DNA from: Glaciecola sp. UBA2563
Lineage (GTDB): Bacteria > Pseudomonadota > Gammaproteobacteria > Enterobacterales > Alteromonadaceae
Length of the DNA stretch: 49,877 nucleotides
Direction: 5' to 3'
Assembly (NCBI GenBank): GCA_002340325.1
Contig: DDLV01000015.1
Location: forward strand, 1 to 49,877
The notes below the pieces were generated by a model that was not told where the DNA came from, made no database searches, and saw only the letters and a program-made list of their open reading frames with translations. Numbering within the stretch: the stretch's first letter is position 1; the number at the start of each line of letters is the position of its first letter. Positions 35,151 to 44,519 of this stretch are shown in pieces. Made by a program: the position numbers and the translations under genes.

Positions 35151-35274
35151 CTAGCTGCGGCATGTTCGCATGTAAAAGACGCTCGGTGACGTCCATGTTC
35201 GCTCGGGCTCGTGCATCCTTGCACTCGCACGCTTTTACATGCAAACATGCTTCCGCTAGGCGCTTCCTCGCTCA
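35151..35274. repeat. Dispersed imperfect palindrome, copy 2
   Basis: It matches copy 1 at 21023-21146 over the whole length with only small differences. Shared blocks include CTAGCTGCGG, CATGTAAAAGACGCTCG, TCCATGTTCGCTCGGG, the segment ending CGCACGCTTTTACATG, and CGCTTCCTC. The central hairpin of copy 1 is degraded here. It lies between the 134-residue hypothetical gene and the end of pldA, outside any gene. Confidence 0.8.
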
Positions 35275-35309
35275 TTCTAATAGCGTTATTTGTTAATCAA
35301 TACCACCGC

Positions 35310-36329
35310 CTACAGTAAGAACGGATTTAGCGCAATACCGATTCCAAACCTTGTTTGGCTATAGTTATAGTCAATCAGGCTATCACCATAACCGTCAAAG
35401 GCGACTGCGTATCCGCGCAGTTTTCCCCAAAGCGGGAATGTGAATCCCAATCGTATTGCGCCTTTGCTGGTCGAGAAGTTCTTTCTTCCCATACCGCTAA
35501 ACTCAAAGTCACCCCAACGGTACACTGCACCCAATTCAAACTTCCCGTAGAAATCTTCAATATCAGGATTGTCGTCGCCATCGGGGTCAAATTCAAATTC
35601 CTTTTCGTCTTCGCTCAATCGATACCAGGGTTTGAATGACAGTGCAAGCTTTCCTCTTTCCCAAAACAACCCTGAATAAACTCTGTTCCAGCTGCGCGAG
35701 AGCAATTGAGAACGGCCATTGGATTGATGTTCAATACCAAGCAAAAAACTGGTTTTTCCTCCGAACAATGTTAGATCTGTCGGCGCAATGTAGAATAGCT
35801 CCGGTCTATAGTTCGTCTCTCTAAACGGTTTCGAAATGTTGTCAGAAAATGTTTGCCACCATGCTTCAAGCGTGAATCCCAAATAAAGCCCATCGTTATC
35901 AAAAAGGAGCTTTTGCTCGTTAAGCGGTACTTTAAAGCTGATCTGAAATTGTGTTTCTATATCTGAAAAGTTTTCTGAGAAGCCTTCGATATCGCGGTAC
36001 GCTTCACTGTTGATCGAGTTGCTAAAATACGCCGGTAAAATGTAATTCAATCGATGTGGGGTAATAACGAAAGCATCAAATTGTGAGGCTTTTTCATTTT
36101 TAATTCTATTTCTAAAGCCACTGGATGAAGTTTCTGGCAGGGCCTCTACTTCTGCAAGCTGCTCGGACTCACACTGCGATTTTATTTCTCTAATGGTTAA
36201 GTCTTGATTTGCCGTTTGCAACTTGGTTAATAAACACTGTTGCATCTTGTTTTCGTTGTCTAACTCGGCATTAACATTAAAACCAAACACTAAAAAGACA
36301 ACGGATGCATAAACGTACTTTGTCATCAT
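35310..36329 (-). CDS. pldA: Outer-membrane phospholipase A (OMPLA)
   Basis: A 339-residue outer-membrane beta-barrel enzyme that hydrolyses phospholipids misplaced in the outer leaflet. The signal peptide is MMTKYVYASVVFLVFGFNVNA. The catalytic residues are in IEHQSNGRSQLLSRSWNRVY: His201, Ser203 and Asn215. The last strands end with hydrophobic NPFLL, as barrel proteins do. The frame extends further upstream to 36392, but the signal peptide fixes the start at 36327-36329. The N-terminal ~80 residues before the barrel are longer than in E. coli PldA and contain two Cys. It is monocistronic. Confidence 0.9.
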   Translation of the reverse strand: MMTKYVYASVVFLVFGFNVNAELDNENKMQQCLLTKLQTANQDLTIREIKSQCESEQLAEVEALPETSSSGFRNRIKNEKASQFDAFVITPHRLNYILPAYFSNSINSEAYRDIEGFSENFSDIETQFQISFKVPLNEQKLLFDNDGLYLGFTLEAWWQTFSDNISKPFRETNYRPELFYIAPTDLTLFGGKTSFLLGIEHQSNGRSQLLSRSWNRVYSGLFWERGKLALSFKPWYRLSEDEKEFEFDPDGDDNPDIEDFYGKFELGAVYRWGDFEFSGMGRKNFSTSKGAIRLGFTFPLWGKLRGYAVAFDGYGDSLIDYNYSQTRFGIGIALNPFLL

Positions 36330-36512
36330 GGGTGAAACCAATCTCAATTTATTGTTATATCCTTGCCTGTCACTTCTTAAGCGCCAGTGCATTTTTTTAT
36401 GAAATTCTATTGTATTCCATGAACATCATATCGCTTTATGTCGCGTTCGTCTCGTGCGTTATTCAGACATCTTAACTATTATTTAGCTGTAACAGCAACA
36501 ACATAAACCGCC

Positions 36513-38870
36513 ATGAACAAACTACTGCAGTATGAGTGTCTCAACTATGTACAAATAGGTGCCCAAGTTATTTCATCAGATATGGAATACTTGTATCTTA
36601 ACCCATTTCTATTGAACGAATTGAATATGCGTGCAGATGAAATCATCGGGTATTCGATGAGTGAAAAGTTTCCAGGTGTTGAAAAAATAGATGTATACAA
36701 GAAGATTCAGCATTGTCTTAAGACCGGTGAAAAACAACAGTTTACCAATGAATTTGTCTATAAAAATAAAGGAAGAGTGTTTTATGACGTGCTTGTACAA
36801 AAGGTTCCGGAAGGCGTTCTGATCTTCACCACAGACATTTCTGAAAGCATACGCGGTGAGCAACTTCTTCAACAATCAAACGAACTTCTTGAAAAGAAAG
36901 TCCGTTTCAAAACGCTTGAGCTAGAACAAAAAGCAGAAATAGAAAAAGAAAAAACACAACGACTTAAACTTTTGCAAGAAAGATTAAGTGTATTGTTGGA
37001 AAACTTACCGGGCGCTTATGTTCAATACATCGTGACTAAAGATGGAATCGAAAAAGTGGAGTTCATAAGCGCCGGCGTCATCGATATTTGCGAGTTTAAG
37101 CCGTCGCAAATTAATAACAATGTGCAAATTCTTTGGGACTTGGTCAAGGAAGAGGATATGCCGGGGTTAGTCGACTCCATTCGCAAGTCTTCTGAGCAGC
37201 AAAAGATGTGGGAGCACGAATGGCGAATAGTTACGCCATCAGGCAAATTAAAATGGTTGAGAGGTATAGGTCGCCCCAAATCCGATGGATGCGGCAATGT
37301 GATGTGGAATTCTATATTTATGGATATCACGACAACCAAAGAACACGAAAATCTACGGCATCGACTCGATCAATTACTAGATAACGTACCTGGTGTTTTT
37401 ATTCAGTATTCTGTTGACCTTTTAGGAAATGCGAGAATGGAGTATGTCACGCCAGGGAGTGTCGACATTTGGGGATTGACCTCAGAGGAAATCGGGACAA
37501 ACCCTGCGCCCTTGTGGGACATGATTCACGAGGATGATATTGATGGCATGAACGCAACCATTGAACAATCTAGAAATTCTCTAGAGAAGTGGGAATATGA
37601 GTGGCGTATTCGCAAGCCTTCAGGTGATATACATTGGTTGAAAGGACAGTCAACACCGCGCAGACTGAGCTCAGGGACAGTTGTATTTAATACCTCAGTA
37701 ATGGATATTACAGAGTCGAAGCAGCAACAGGCATCGCTTGCTATTGTTCAACGACTAGATGCAATTGGACAGCTGGCGGCTGGTATTTCTCATGATTTTA
37801 ACAACATACTTGGCATCATCGATGGCAATAGAGAGTTACTAGAATACAAAACTGAAGACCCTAATCTTCTCAAACACATCAACAAAATTGCAAATGCAAC
37901 TGAGCGCGCGCAGAATTTAACAAAGCGCTTACTGCGCTCTTCGAGAAGAAAACAGGATACGAACAAACCGAAGACGCTACTCACCGATTCCATAAAAGAT
38001 GCCAAAGCGCTATTGCATGAAGTGACACCCGCGAACATCAAAGTCGATTGGAAAATTAAGCAGCACAATAAAGTAAGCGTCGATAATGAGGAATTCCAAG
38101 ATGTATTTACAAATCTATACATCAATGCACTAAACGCTATCACAGCAGATGGTTTGCTTTTGATTGAAACGAAATCCAGAAGCAAGTTCAAACCGCCTGG
38201 AAATGCCTACATTTATAGTACGCCAGTGGTCGCTGAGAAATATACGGTATTGTCATTAACAGATAATGGATGTGGTATCCCATTGGACAAAATAGAAAAA
38301 GCATTTCTGCCATTTGTTTCACTCTCTGAAAAGGCCCACGGCACTGGATTAGGGTTGTCCATGGTAGGGGGCTTTGTATCTCGAAACAGCTATGGCTTAA
38401 CAGTTGAAACGAAGGTTAATGTCGGAACCAAGATATCTGTATGGTTCCCTGTGCACGAAAACGTCAGTCCTAGCAAACCAAAGGACGATAAAAAAACACT
38501 GCATGAATCGAAAAAGCTCAATGTTGTGCTAATCGATGACGAGAAAGATGCGTTAGATGCGCTTTCGGAAATGTTGACGATAAACGGTTATGCGGTTACC
38601 AAGTTTTTCGATTCTGCTAGAGGAATGACGTGGATACAGCAAAACATTAAGTTTGTCGATTTAATCATTTCGGACTCGACTATGCCAGGGCCAATCCAAG
38701 GTAAAAACATCTATGACGCCTTCAGTAAACATATTCCTGTAATTGTTATCTCAGGGATGTTTGATGAAGCTGAGCTCGCCACTAATTATACACATATGCT
38801 TAAAAAACCTGTTTACATTAACGCGTTATTGGAAAAAATTTCATCGCTAGCACTCGCGCCAAATGTTTAA
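36513..38870 (+). CDS. Soluble PAS-rich hybrid histidine kinase
   Basis: A 785-residue protein without membrane helices. In order it has a PAS domain (about 1-110), a coiled coil (110-150), two further PAS domains with the repeated motif WEYEWRI..PSGDIHWLKG (about 150-275 and 280-405), a dimerisation/H-box helix AAGISHDFNNILG (about 426), a HATPase domain with NLYINALNAI and GTGLGLSMV, and a C-terminal receiver (about 669-783) with phospho-acceptor Asp in IISDSTMPG. The H-box type is that of NtrB-like/hybrid kinases. The REC-EAL gene 120 bases downstream is a likely partner. The signal sensed is unknown. Confidence 0.9.
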   Translation: MNKLLQYECLNYVQIGAQVISSDMEYLYLNPFLLNELNMRADEIIGYSMSEKFPGVEKIDVYKKIQHCLKTGEKQQFTNEFVYKNKGRVFYDVLVQKVPEGVLIFTTDISESIRGEQLLQQSNELLEKKVRFKTLELEQKAEIEKEKTQRLKLLQERLSVLLENLPGAYVQYIVTKDGIEKVEFISAGVIDICEFKPSQINNNVQILWDLVKEEDMPGLVDSIRKSSEQQKMWEHEWRIVTPSGKLKWLRGIGRPKSDGCGNVMWNSIFMDITTTKEHENLRHRLDQLLDNVPGVFIQYSVDLLGNARMEYVTPGSVDIWGLTSEEIGTNPAPLWDMIHEDDIDGMNATIEQSRNSLEKWEYEWRIRKPSGDIHWLKGQSTPRRLSSGTVVFNTSVMDITESKQQQASLAIVQRLDAIGQLAAGISHDFNNILGIIDGNRELLEYKTEDPNLLKHINKIANATERAQNLTKRLLRSSRRKQDTNKPKTLLTDSIKDAKALLHEVTPANIKVDWKIKQHNKVSVDNEEFQDVFTNLYINALNAITADGLLLIETKSRSKFKPPGNAYIYSTPVVAEKYTVLSLTDNGCGIPLDKIEKAFLPFVSLSEKAHGTGLGLSMVGGFVSRNSYGLTVETKVNVGTKISVWFPVHENVSPSKPKDDKKTLHESKKLNVVLIDDEKDALDALSEMLTINGYAVTKFFDSARGMTWIQQNIKFVDLIISDSTMPGPIQGKNIYDAFSKHIPVIVISGMFDEAELATNYTHMLKKPVYINALLEKISSLALAPNV

Positions 38871-38990
38871 AACTGAACACAGATTTACACTTTCAAGCTC
38901 TGACTAAATGCACTCTATTGCTAATTAACTTCTTTGTTACTACGCTATCTATTGAACGCGGTATAAATTATTGAGTAGTAGGTTGACATT

Positions 38991-40175
38991 TTGTTAAATC
39001 GAAACATTGCTGTCATTGACGATGAAACAGCCTTTCTTCATATATTAGCTGAGTATGGTCGCTTACAGGGCGTCGTCGTTGATTGCTATGCTAGTTGGAG
39101 CGATGAGGTACAGTCTCAAGTTAATCACTCTGAAATTTTGTTTCTAGATATGCAAATGCCGGGAAATGACGGGTTAGATGTACTAACCGATCTGAGTAAT
39201 TCTTGCTACGATGGTGCCATCGTCCTCGTGTCTGGGGTCGATGAAGTAATGCTGGATTACGCACTAGAATTCGCGTCTTCAAAGGGGTTGAAGCCTGTTG
39301 GTTATCTGCAGAAACCCTTTTTAATGGACGATTTTGCCAATGCTTTAAAAAAGTGTGGACAAAAGGAGGCAAGCGAACCAGAAACACCAGTTCTTTTCAA
39401 TTTTGAGGAACTCAGCGTTGAAGAACTGCGACGTGCGATCTCTGAAAAGTGGTTCTACCCGATATTTCAGCCGCAGATAAATGTGGACACTTGCAAGGTT
39501 GTTGGTATCGAGTGTCTGGCTCGACTCGAGCATCCGACGCTCGGAAATATCCCTCCACTGCGATTTATACCTACTCTCGAAGATAATCTGCTGATCAATA
39601 AATTCACTGAAGTAATTATCAAGGCTTCGCTTTCTCAACTGTCAGATGTATTGCGGAACTTTGCGGATTTGACTGTGTCTTTCAACATTTCATCCAGAAC
39701 GCTCAATCAGCAGATGACCATTAAATTGATCGACATTTTCAATGCATCAAGTGTACGTCCGGAGCAAATAGTATTGGAAGTAACGGAAACATCGGCCATT
39801 GACGTTTCACAAGAGACGGAATTTGCCTTGACCAAATTGAGGCTTTTTGGCGTTGGTTTGTCGATTGATGATTTTGGGACTGGCTACTCAACAATAAGTC
39901 AAATAAACAAACTTCCATTTAATGAACTTAAGATAGACAGTTCATTCGTACAACATTTGACAGAAAAGCAAACGAGTCGTGCAATTGTTGCGTCGACCTG
40001 CCAATTGGCAGAAAGCCTTAACTATCGATTGGTCGCAGAGGGTGTTGAAAATGAAGAACAACTTGCGTTTTTGAAAAAACACAACTCCACAATTATTCAA
40101 GGCTTCTATTACGAAAAGCCGTTAACACTGGTGCAGCTGCAACAGTTTGTCGAGAGTTTTGACGGTGCGGATTAA
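38991..40175 (+). CDS. REC-EAL response regulator, c-di-GMP phosphodiesterase
   Basis: A 394-residue protein: an N-terminal receiver (IAVIDDETAF, phospho-acceptor in LFLDMQMPG, Lys in YLQKPF) and a C-terminal EAL domain. The EAL domain has ECLAR in the signature position, FNISSR, EVTETS, the intact DDFGTGYST and KIDSSFV. All residues for c-di-GMP hydrolysis seem present. The start is TTG at 38991, with AGG 8 bases upstream. It follows the hybrid kinase gene on the same strand and is the natural target of its phosphorelay. Confidence 0.9.
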   Translation: MLNRNIAVIDDETAFLHILAEYGRLQGVVVDCYASWSDEVQSQVNHSEILFLDMQMPGNDGLDVLTDLSNSCYDGAIVLVSGVDEVMLDYALEFASSKGLKPVGYLQKPFLMDDFANALKKCGQKEASEPETPVLFNFEELSVEELRRAISEKWFYPIFQPQINVDTCKVVGIECLARLEHPTLGNIPPLRFIPTLEDNLLINKFTEVIIKASLSQLSDVLRNFADLTVSFNISSRTLNQQMTIKLIDIFNASSVRPEQIVLEVTETSAIDVSQETEFALTKLRLFGVGLSIDDFGTGYSTISQINKLPFNELKIDSSFVQHLTEKQTSRAIVASTCQLAESLNYRLVAEGVENEEQLAFLKKHNSTIIQGFYYEKPLTLVQLQQFVESFDGAD

Positions 40176-40190
40176 CAATAGACTCTTAAC

Positions 40191-41141
40191 ATGAAAAAAA
40201 AAGCCGTAATTCTAGACGCCAACTCTCTCGGCGTTGGAGATGTCTCACTTCGAGCGATTGAAGACATTGGCAGTATTGACGTCATCTCCTATGAAAACAC
40301 GCCTGAAATAGAAATACTGCCGCGCATGCAAAACGCCGACATCGTATTTACAAACAAGGTTCCTCTATATGAAAAAACACTGCGAGAAGCACCAAACCTA
40401 AAATATATCGGTGTGCTGGCTACCGGTACTAACTGCATAGATACAGATTATTGCAAAAGCCGCGGGATTACGGTTAAAAATGTTGAAAAATACGGCACTT
40501 CATCTGTCACTCAGCATGCACTTATGCTGCTGTTGAATTTGGTGTGCAAAACACAAAAGCAGCTGCAACATGCCCGCAATGGCAATTGGGCAAACTCAAG
40601 TCAGTTTTGTGTCATGACGCCAGAGGTTTTTGAATTAGCGGGCAAAACGGCGGTAATTGTCGGTTACGGTGAATTGGGTAAGCAATTTAGCCGCATACTC
40701 GAAGCGCTTGGAATGAATGTGACTATCGCGTCGGTGCCGGGTAGAGATTCACCCAGCAGAATGAGACTCGACGAGGCGCTCCCGATGGCTGATGTCGTTA
40801 GCTTGAATTGTTTACTAAGTCCTTCCACAGACAAAATGATGAATGAGGGCCGGTTTTCGCTGATGAAAAAAGGTGCGTATTTTATCAATACTTCTCGCGG
40901 TGGACTCGTTGACGAGAAAGCGCTTTTGCAAAGTCTTTTGTCAGGTCATTTAGGTGGCGCAGCGCTCGACGTGTTGTCGACTGAACCACCAGACACCAAT
41001 AATGCATTAATTAATGCGAATCTTGATAATTTACTGATAACGCCGCATTGGGCTTGGGGGGCTGTGGAATCAAGGCAGCGACTTATTGATATTGCGGCGT
41101 CACATTTACAGGCGTTTTTGAAAGAACAAGACACACGCTAA
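40191..41141 (+). CDS. D-2-hydroxyacid dehydrogenase (glycerate dehydrogenase-like)
   Basis: A 316-residue NAD(P)-dependent dehydrogenase. The nucleotide-binding motif VGYGELGKQFSRI lies at about residue 160. The catalytic residues fall in NTSRGGLVDEKAL (Arg), LSTEPP (Glu) and TPHWAWG (His). This set and the length match the family of HprA, GhrB and SerA-like enzymes. The W-x-W segment after the catalytic His is typical of glycerate/hydroxypyruvate reductases. It follows the REC-EAL gene by 15 bases, so it may be cotranscribed. It overlaps the convergent caspase-nSTAND gene by 4 bases. Confidence 0.88.
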   Translation: MKKKAVILDANSLGVGDVSLRAIEDIGSIDVISYENTPEIEILPRMQNADIVFTNKVPLYEKTLREAPNLKYIGVLATGTNCIDTDYCKSRGITVKNVEKYGTSSVTQHALMLLLNLVCKTQKQLQHARNGNWANSSQFCVMTPEVFELAGKTAVIVGYGELGKQFSRILEALGMNVTIASVPGRDSPSRMRLDEALPMADVVSLNCLLSPSTDKMMNEGRFSLMKKGAYFINTSRGGLVDEKALLQSLLSGHLGGAALDVLSTEPPDTNNALINANLDNLLITPHWAWGAVESRQRLIDIAASHLQAFLKEQDTR

Positions 41142-44032
41142 CGCACCCAAAATGGTTTATCTGACCATTGCACGCCAAAGTCGGCCATTAATTTGTTCAT
41201 TGGATAAATTGCAATAGCTTCGTCTTTGTTTTCTAGCCCGTGAGGGCCAAAGTCTCGCCATGACCAACCAAGCCCCGCGACCAACAGCCCGCCGCCTGAT
41301 ACAACATGTTCCTTTATCATTGCAACTTCTTGATTCGTAAAATCTGCCCAAGCATTTGGGACGATAATTAATGAAGCTGCACTGATGGCTTGTGCAAAGG
41401 GCAATTCTTCAATACTGAGGTCAAATTCTGCGTCTATCATTGCGTTGCGAACACTTGCGTAACCTTCGCGGTTGTACCTTGGCAATGTTTCTAAATTATC
41501 ATTGGTGAAGAAGACTCGAGGCGCTTCATTGCCGATCAACCAATAAACTGACAACTCGAGGAAAAGTGATTCATCATTTTGATCAACATAGGTCAAAAAG
41601 TTTTCATGCCCCACTGCTAGTACTCTGCCTTCACCATAAACTCGACCAGCAACAAACACGCCTTGTTCAGGCACTGTAACCAATTCCCACCAGTTATTAT
41701 CGACTTCAACAACGCCACCTTGTGAATTTCGTCCAAGCATGTCGACGAGTCGGAAAAAGTTTCCCCTTTGCAAAATTTCGAGAAAAGCCTGATCGCGAGT
41801 TTCTCTTGCTATCCTTGCTTCTTCTTCTACTAGTTCTCGTTCGATTTGGCCTTTTGATATGGTGAGCCACGCAAAGGCAATTCCCGCAATAACCATAATT
41901 GACAAGGCGAACATTGCCCTTCTAACAAATTTACGCCGTTTCTCACTTGCATAAACAAACCGCTGTTCCAAAGCGTTGAGCTCGTTGTCCTTGATTTTGG
42001 CCAACGCTTGCGCAAGTCTAGGGTCGTCGTGCCATAGTAACCCTTTGTCATTATTGGTCGTTTTCCAATCTAAGGCGGAACGCCACAGAGCGCGAAGTAA
42101 TACCTGTGGGCCTGACTCACTTAGCCAATTTAGCAGCTTCTTCCAAGCCACAAGCAATGTATCGTGGGCCGGTTCAATACTGTCATTGTCAATGACCAGT
42201 AGACGTGCGTTCACGTAATCATCAATCACCTTTTCAACACGGATTTGCTCGTTTTTATCAGCATACTGCAATTCTTTGCGCTGTATTCTGCGTCGTGCTA
42301 TGCGCGCGCCATCTTGCGATAACATGCGCAAAAAAACGCGTTTTATCGTCGCCTGGGTTTGTTCATCTGCGTTGTCAAAAAGTTCGCTTGCTCTTCTGTG
42401 CAAAGCGCCCACGACGCCTCCCACTGCATCATAATCAACACGTGTAATCGCTCGGTCGTTAGCACCCGTATCGCGTCGCCTTAGCTGCGCTGCTCGATAC
42501 ATTTCAGACAAGCTAAATGATAACAACGGAAGTGCTCCAGGCATTGCCATCACATCATCAAGAATATCCGCTATTAGTTCCTCGTTCTCATAGAAGATAG
42601 CTTTTGTGCCCGCTGGGCCTTCGATACACTGCTTAAAGTCTTCACTTGAAAAAGCGGGAATTTGATACTTATGATCTTTCCACATCGTTCCAAATGTTTG
42701 ACAACTGGTTAAACGAGGCTCAAAGTCTGAACGCAACGTCACCATTACGTATATCTGATTGTCAGCTTCGATAATCTGTTTTAGTTTTGCAAGATACTGT
42801 TCTCTAAGATTTTCATCGTGGCAAAGCGTGAACAGCTCTTCAAACTGATCGATAAACAAAAGCGATTTGTTGTCGCTTTTGGTTACTTCAGTACGGGTCT
42901 TAATTTGAGCTAATGCTGTTTCAAGTGAGGTCAACGGAGACGCGCTAAATTTTTCCGCTTGAAATACTTCGCAACCGTTAGTTTTTAGGTGCGGCAAAAC
43001 ACCGGCTTTAACCACACTGGATTTGCCTGTGCCCGAGGCACCAACAATCGCGATGAAATCAGACTGGTTATGTGATTCAAGCTGACGCGTAATCTCATTT
43101 ATGACATCTTCTCGGCCAAAAAAAATGGGCGCATCTTTAATGTCATATGATGTCAGGCCAACCCATGGGTTGTGGGCATCGTCAAGCGGCGGATCAGGTA
43201 GTGTATTTTTTGGATGTTTAGGGTTTTTAAAAACGTACTGGCCTTCGTTATCTGGGCGAAGCGGCCAAATCCCAGGTGTTTGGTGACTGCGAGCATCCGC
43301 CGGTACAAGCTCGTTGTAGGCAAACTGATAAAGCTCAGTTGCAGTAATGACGCCGTCGGGTTCGTGCTTACCCTGCGCTGAATCAGCATCGCCTGATAAG
43401 CCAGCTAATAGCGCAGCAGCAAACGGCGAATGACCTTGTGCATTGCACATGTCTCTGGTGTTGTCTTTACCGGGCGCGACATCCATTGCTTTTTCATCAT
43501 GTGATGCCGAAGTAAGCACTTGCCATGCCTGCCCTCTAAGAAAACGCTGATATTGACTCTCGTAAAGTGGCCTTTCAAAAAACACTTCCCTTGTAGAGGT
43601 CCAGCGAAAAGAACCTGCAAAACAGCAGTCAAGGACAACAAGCATATGTCGATTGTTATAAGCATCCAGTGCTTTGCGAAGTCTTTCCATTGATACCCAT
43701 GATTCGGGATCGCTTTCACTTGCATTTTTGGGTAGTAGGTACCCTTTTGGGCCTTCACTTCCATCTCCCCGTGCTACGCCGTGACCGGCAAAATAAAACA
43801 AAAATGCGCTGTCTTTATTAAGTACTTTTTGAAAATCGTGTTCAAGCGCGTGATAAATAGCATCTGCCGTTGCATCATCATCTAACAAACACGTAACCTG
43901 ATAATCATGGTGTTTAGTTAATGCATCAGATATCGCCTGAGCGTCTTTAACCGCACTTTGCAAGCTGCTGATTGCACCTTGATATTCATTAATGCCAATG
44001 ACAAGTGCGTGACCTTTGAGTAATTCACTCAT
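41138..44032 (-). CDS. Caspase-like protease fused to nSTAND ATPase, a transmembrane helix and a TCAF/M60-accessory-like domain
   Basis: 964 residues from ATG 44030-44032. The caspase/C14 domain (1-~270) has catalytic His84 in FYFAGHG and Cys137 in VVLDCCFAGS. The nSTAND1-type ATPase (~289-640) follows, with NPWVGLTSYDIKDAPIFFGRE, Walker A GASGTGKSS (331-339) and Walker B LLFIDQFEELF (Asp395). A single transmembrane helix lies at ~705-726, then a heptad-like linker. The C-terminal domain (~760-964) has GRVYGEGRVLAVGHENFL and GGGLLVAGLGWSWRDF, resembling the N-terminal accessory domain of M60/TCAF proteins. It is the third gene of the caspase operon. Family knowledge suggests a STAND sensor coupled to a suicide or regulatory protease. 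Confidence 0.85.
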   Translation of the reverse strand: MSELLKGHALVIGINEYQGAISSLQSAVKDAQAISDALTKHHDYQVTCLLDDDATADAIYHALEHDFQKVLNKDSAFLFYFAGHGVARGDGSEGPKGYLLPKNASESDPESWVSMERLRKALDAYNNRHMLVVLDCCFAGSFRWTSTREVFFERPLYESQYQRFLRGQAWQVLTSASHDEKAMDVAPGKDNTRDMCNAQGHSPFAAALLAGLSGDADSAQGKHEPDGVITATELYQFAYNELVPADARSHQTPGIWPLRPDNEGQYVFKNPKHPKNTLPDPPLDDAHNPWVGLTSYDIKDAPIFFGREDVINEITRQLESHNQSDFIAIVGASGTGKSSVVKAGVLPHLKTNGCEVFQAEKFSASPLTSLETALAQIKTRTEVTKSDNKSLLFIDQFEELFTLCHDENLREQYLAKLKQIIEADNQIYVMVTLRSDFEPRLTSCQTFGTMWKDHKYQIPAFSSEDFKQCIEGPAGTKAIFYENEELIADILDDVMAMPGALPLLSFSLSEMYRAAQLRRRDTGANDRAITRVDYDAVGGVVGALHRRASELFDNADEQTQATIKRVFLRMLSQDGARIARRRIQRKELQYADKNEQIRVEKVIDDYVNARLLVIDNDSIEPAHDTLLVAWKKLLNWLSESGPQVLLRALWRSALDWKTTNNDKGLLWHDDPRLAQALAKIKDNELNALEQRFVYASEKRRKFVRRAMFALSIMVIAGIAFAWLTISKGQIERELVEEEARIARETRDQAFLEILQRGNFFRLVDMLGRNSQGGVVEVDNNWWELVTVPEQGVFVAGRVYGEGRVLAVGHENFLTYVDQNDESLFLELSVYWLIGNEAPRVFFTNDNLETLPRYNREGYASVRNAMIDAEFDLSIEELPFAQAISAASLIIVPNAWADFTNQEVAMIKEHVVSGGGLLVAGLGWSWRDFGPHGLENKDEAIAIYPMNKLMADFGVQWSDKPFWVR

Positions 44033-44041
44033 GTCCAAAAC

Positions 44042-44485
44042 TCAAAGCGGTGGCAGTGGTTTGGGTGTTTTCCCCATTGGGATCTTGGGAGCAAAGAACG
44101 TGAAGACTAGAAGTGCTAATGCAGCATAGCTAGGCTTTACTAACGCCTCTTGCTGAAAACCATGGCCGATGTTAATCGCCCAAATCGCGAAAGCTAGCAT
44201 GCTGATGATTATTTGCGGATAATTATCGACTTTAAGGAATATTTTAAGATAAAACCACGTGGCAAAAATACCAATGCCAAACACTAGAAGTGTCAAAAAT
44301 GTCGAATTATCTCCATTGTCATTAATAACACCGTCCATGGCCATGTAAAGCGCAATAACTTCAGCAGGGATAAGTTTTAATAATTTATCGCCATATCCAT
44401 CAGCACCGCTTGGAGCGCCGACGACTGGGCCACCTCTCGTTGTCGCGCCTGATGTCGCTGCTTCATTTACAATACTTCGTCCCAT
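44042..44485 (-). CDS. Small four-helix membrane protein of the caspase operon
   Basis: A 147-residue protein. A Gly/Ala/Ser-rich N-terminus is followed by the conserved-looking DKLLKLIPAEVIALYMAMDGVI and four hydrophobic helices (residues ~42-60, 64-85, 91-110, 118-135), then a Pro-rich tail. I recall the K-L-L-K-x-I-P-A-E-V motif from small membrane proteins encoded beside bacterial caspases and other NTPase/protease systems, but cannot name a family with confidence. AGGAG 6 bases before the ATG gives strong translation. It lies 34 bases after the first caspase gene and 9 bases before the second, so all three should be made together. Confidence 0.8.
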   Translation of the reverse strand: MGRSIVNEAATSGATTRGGPVVGAPSGADGYGDKLLKLIPAEVIALYMAMDGVINDNGDNSTFLTLLVFGIGIFATWFYLKIFLKVDNYPQIIISMLAFAIWAINIGHGFQQEALVKPSYAALALLVFTFFAPKIPMGKTPKPLPPL

Positions 44486-44519
44486 ACTAGACTCCTCTGC
44501 TTATCTCAGCGCAACTTAT

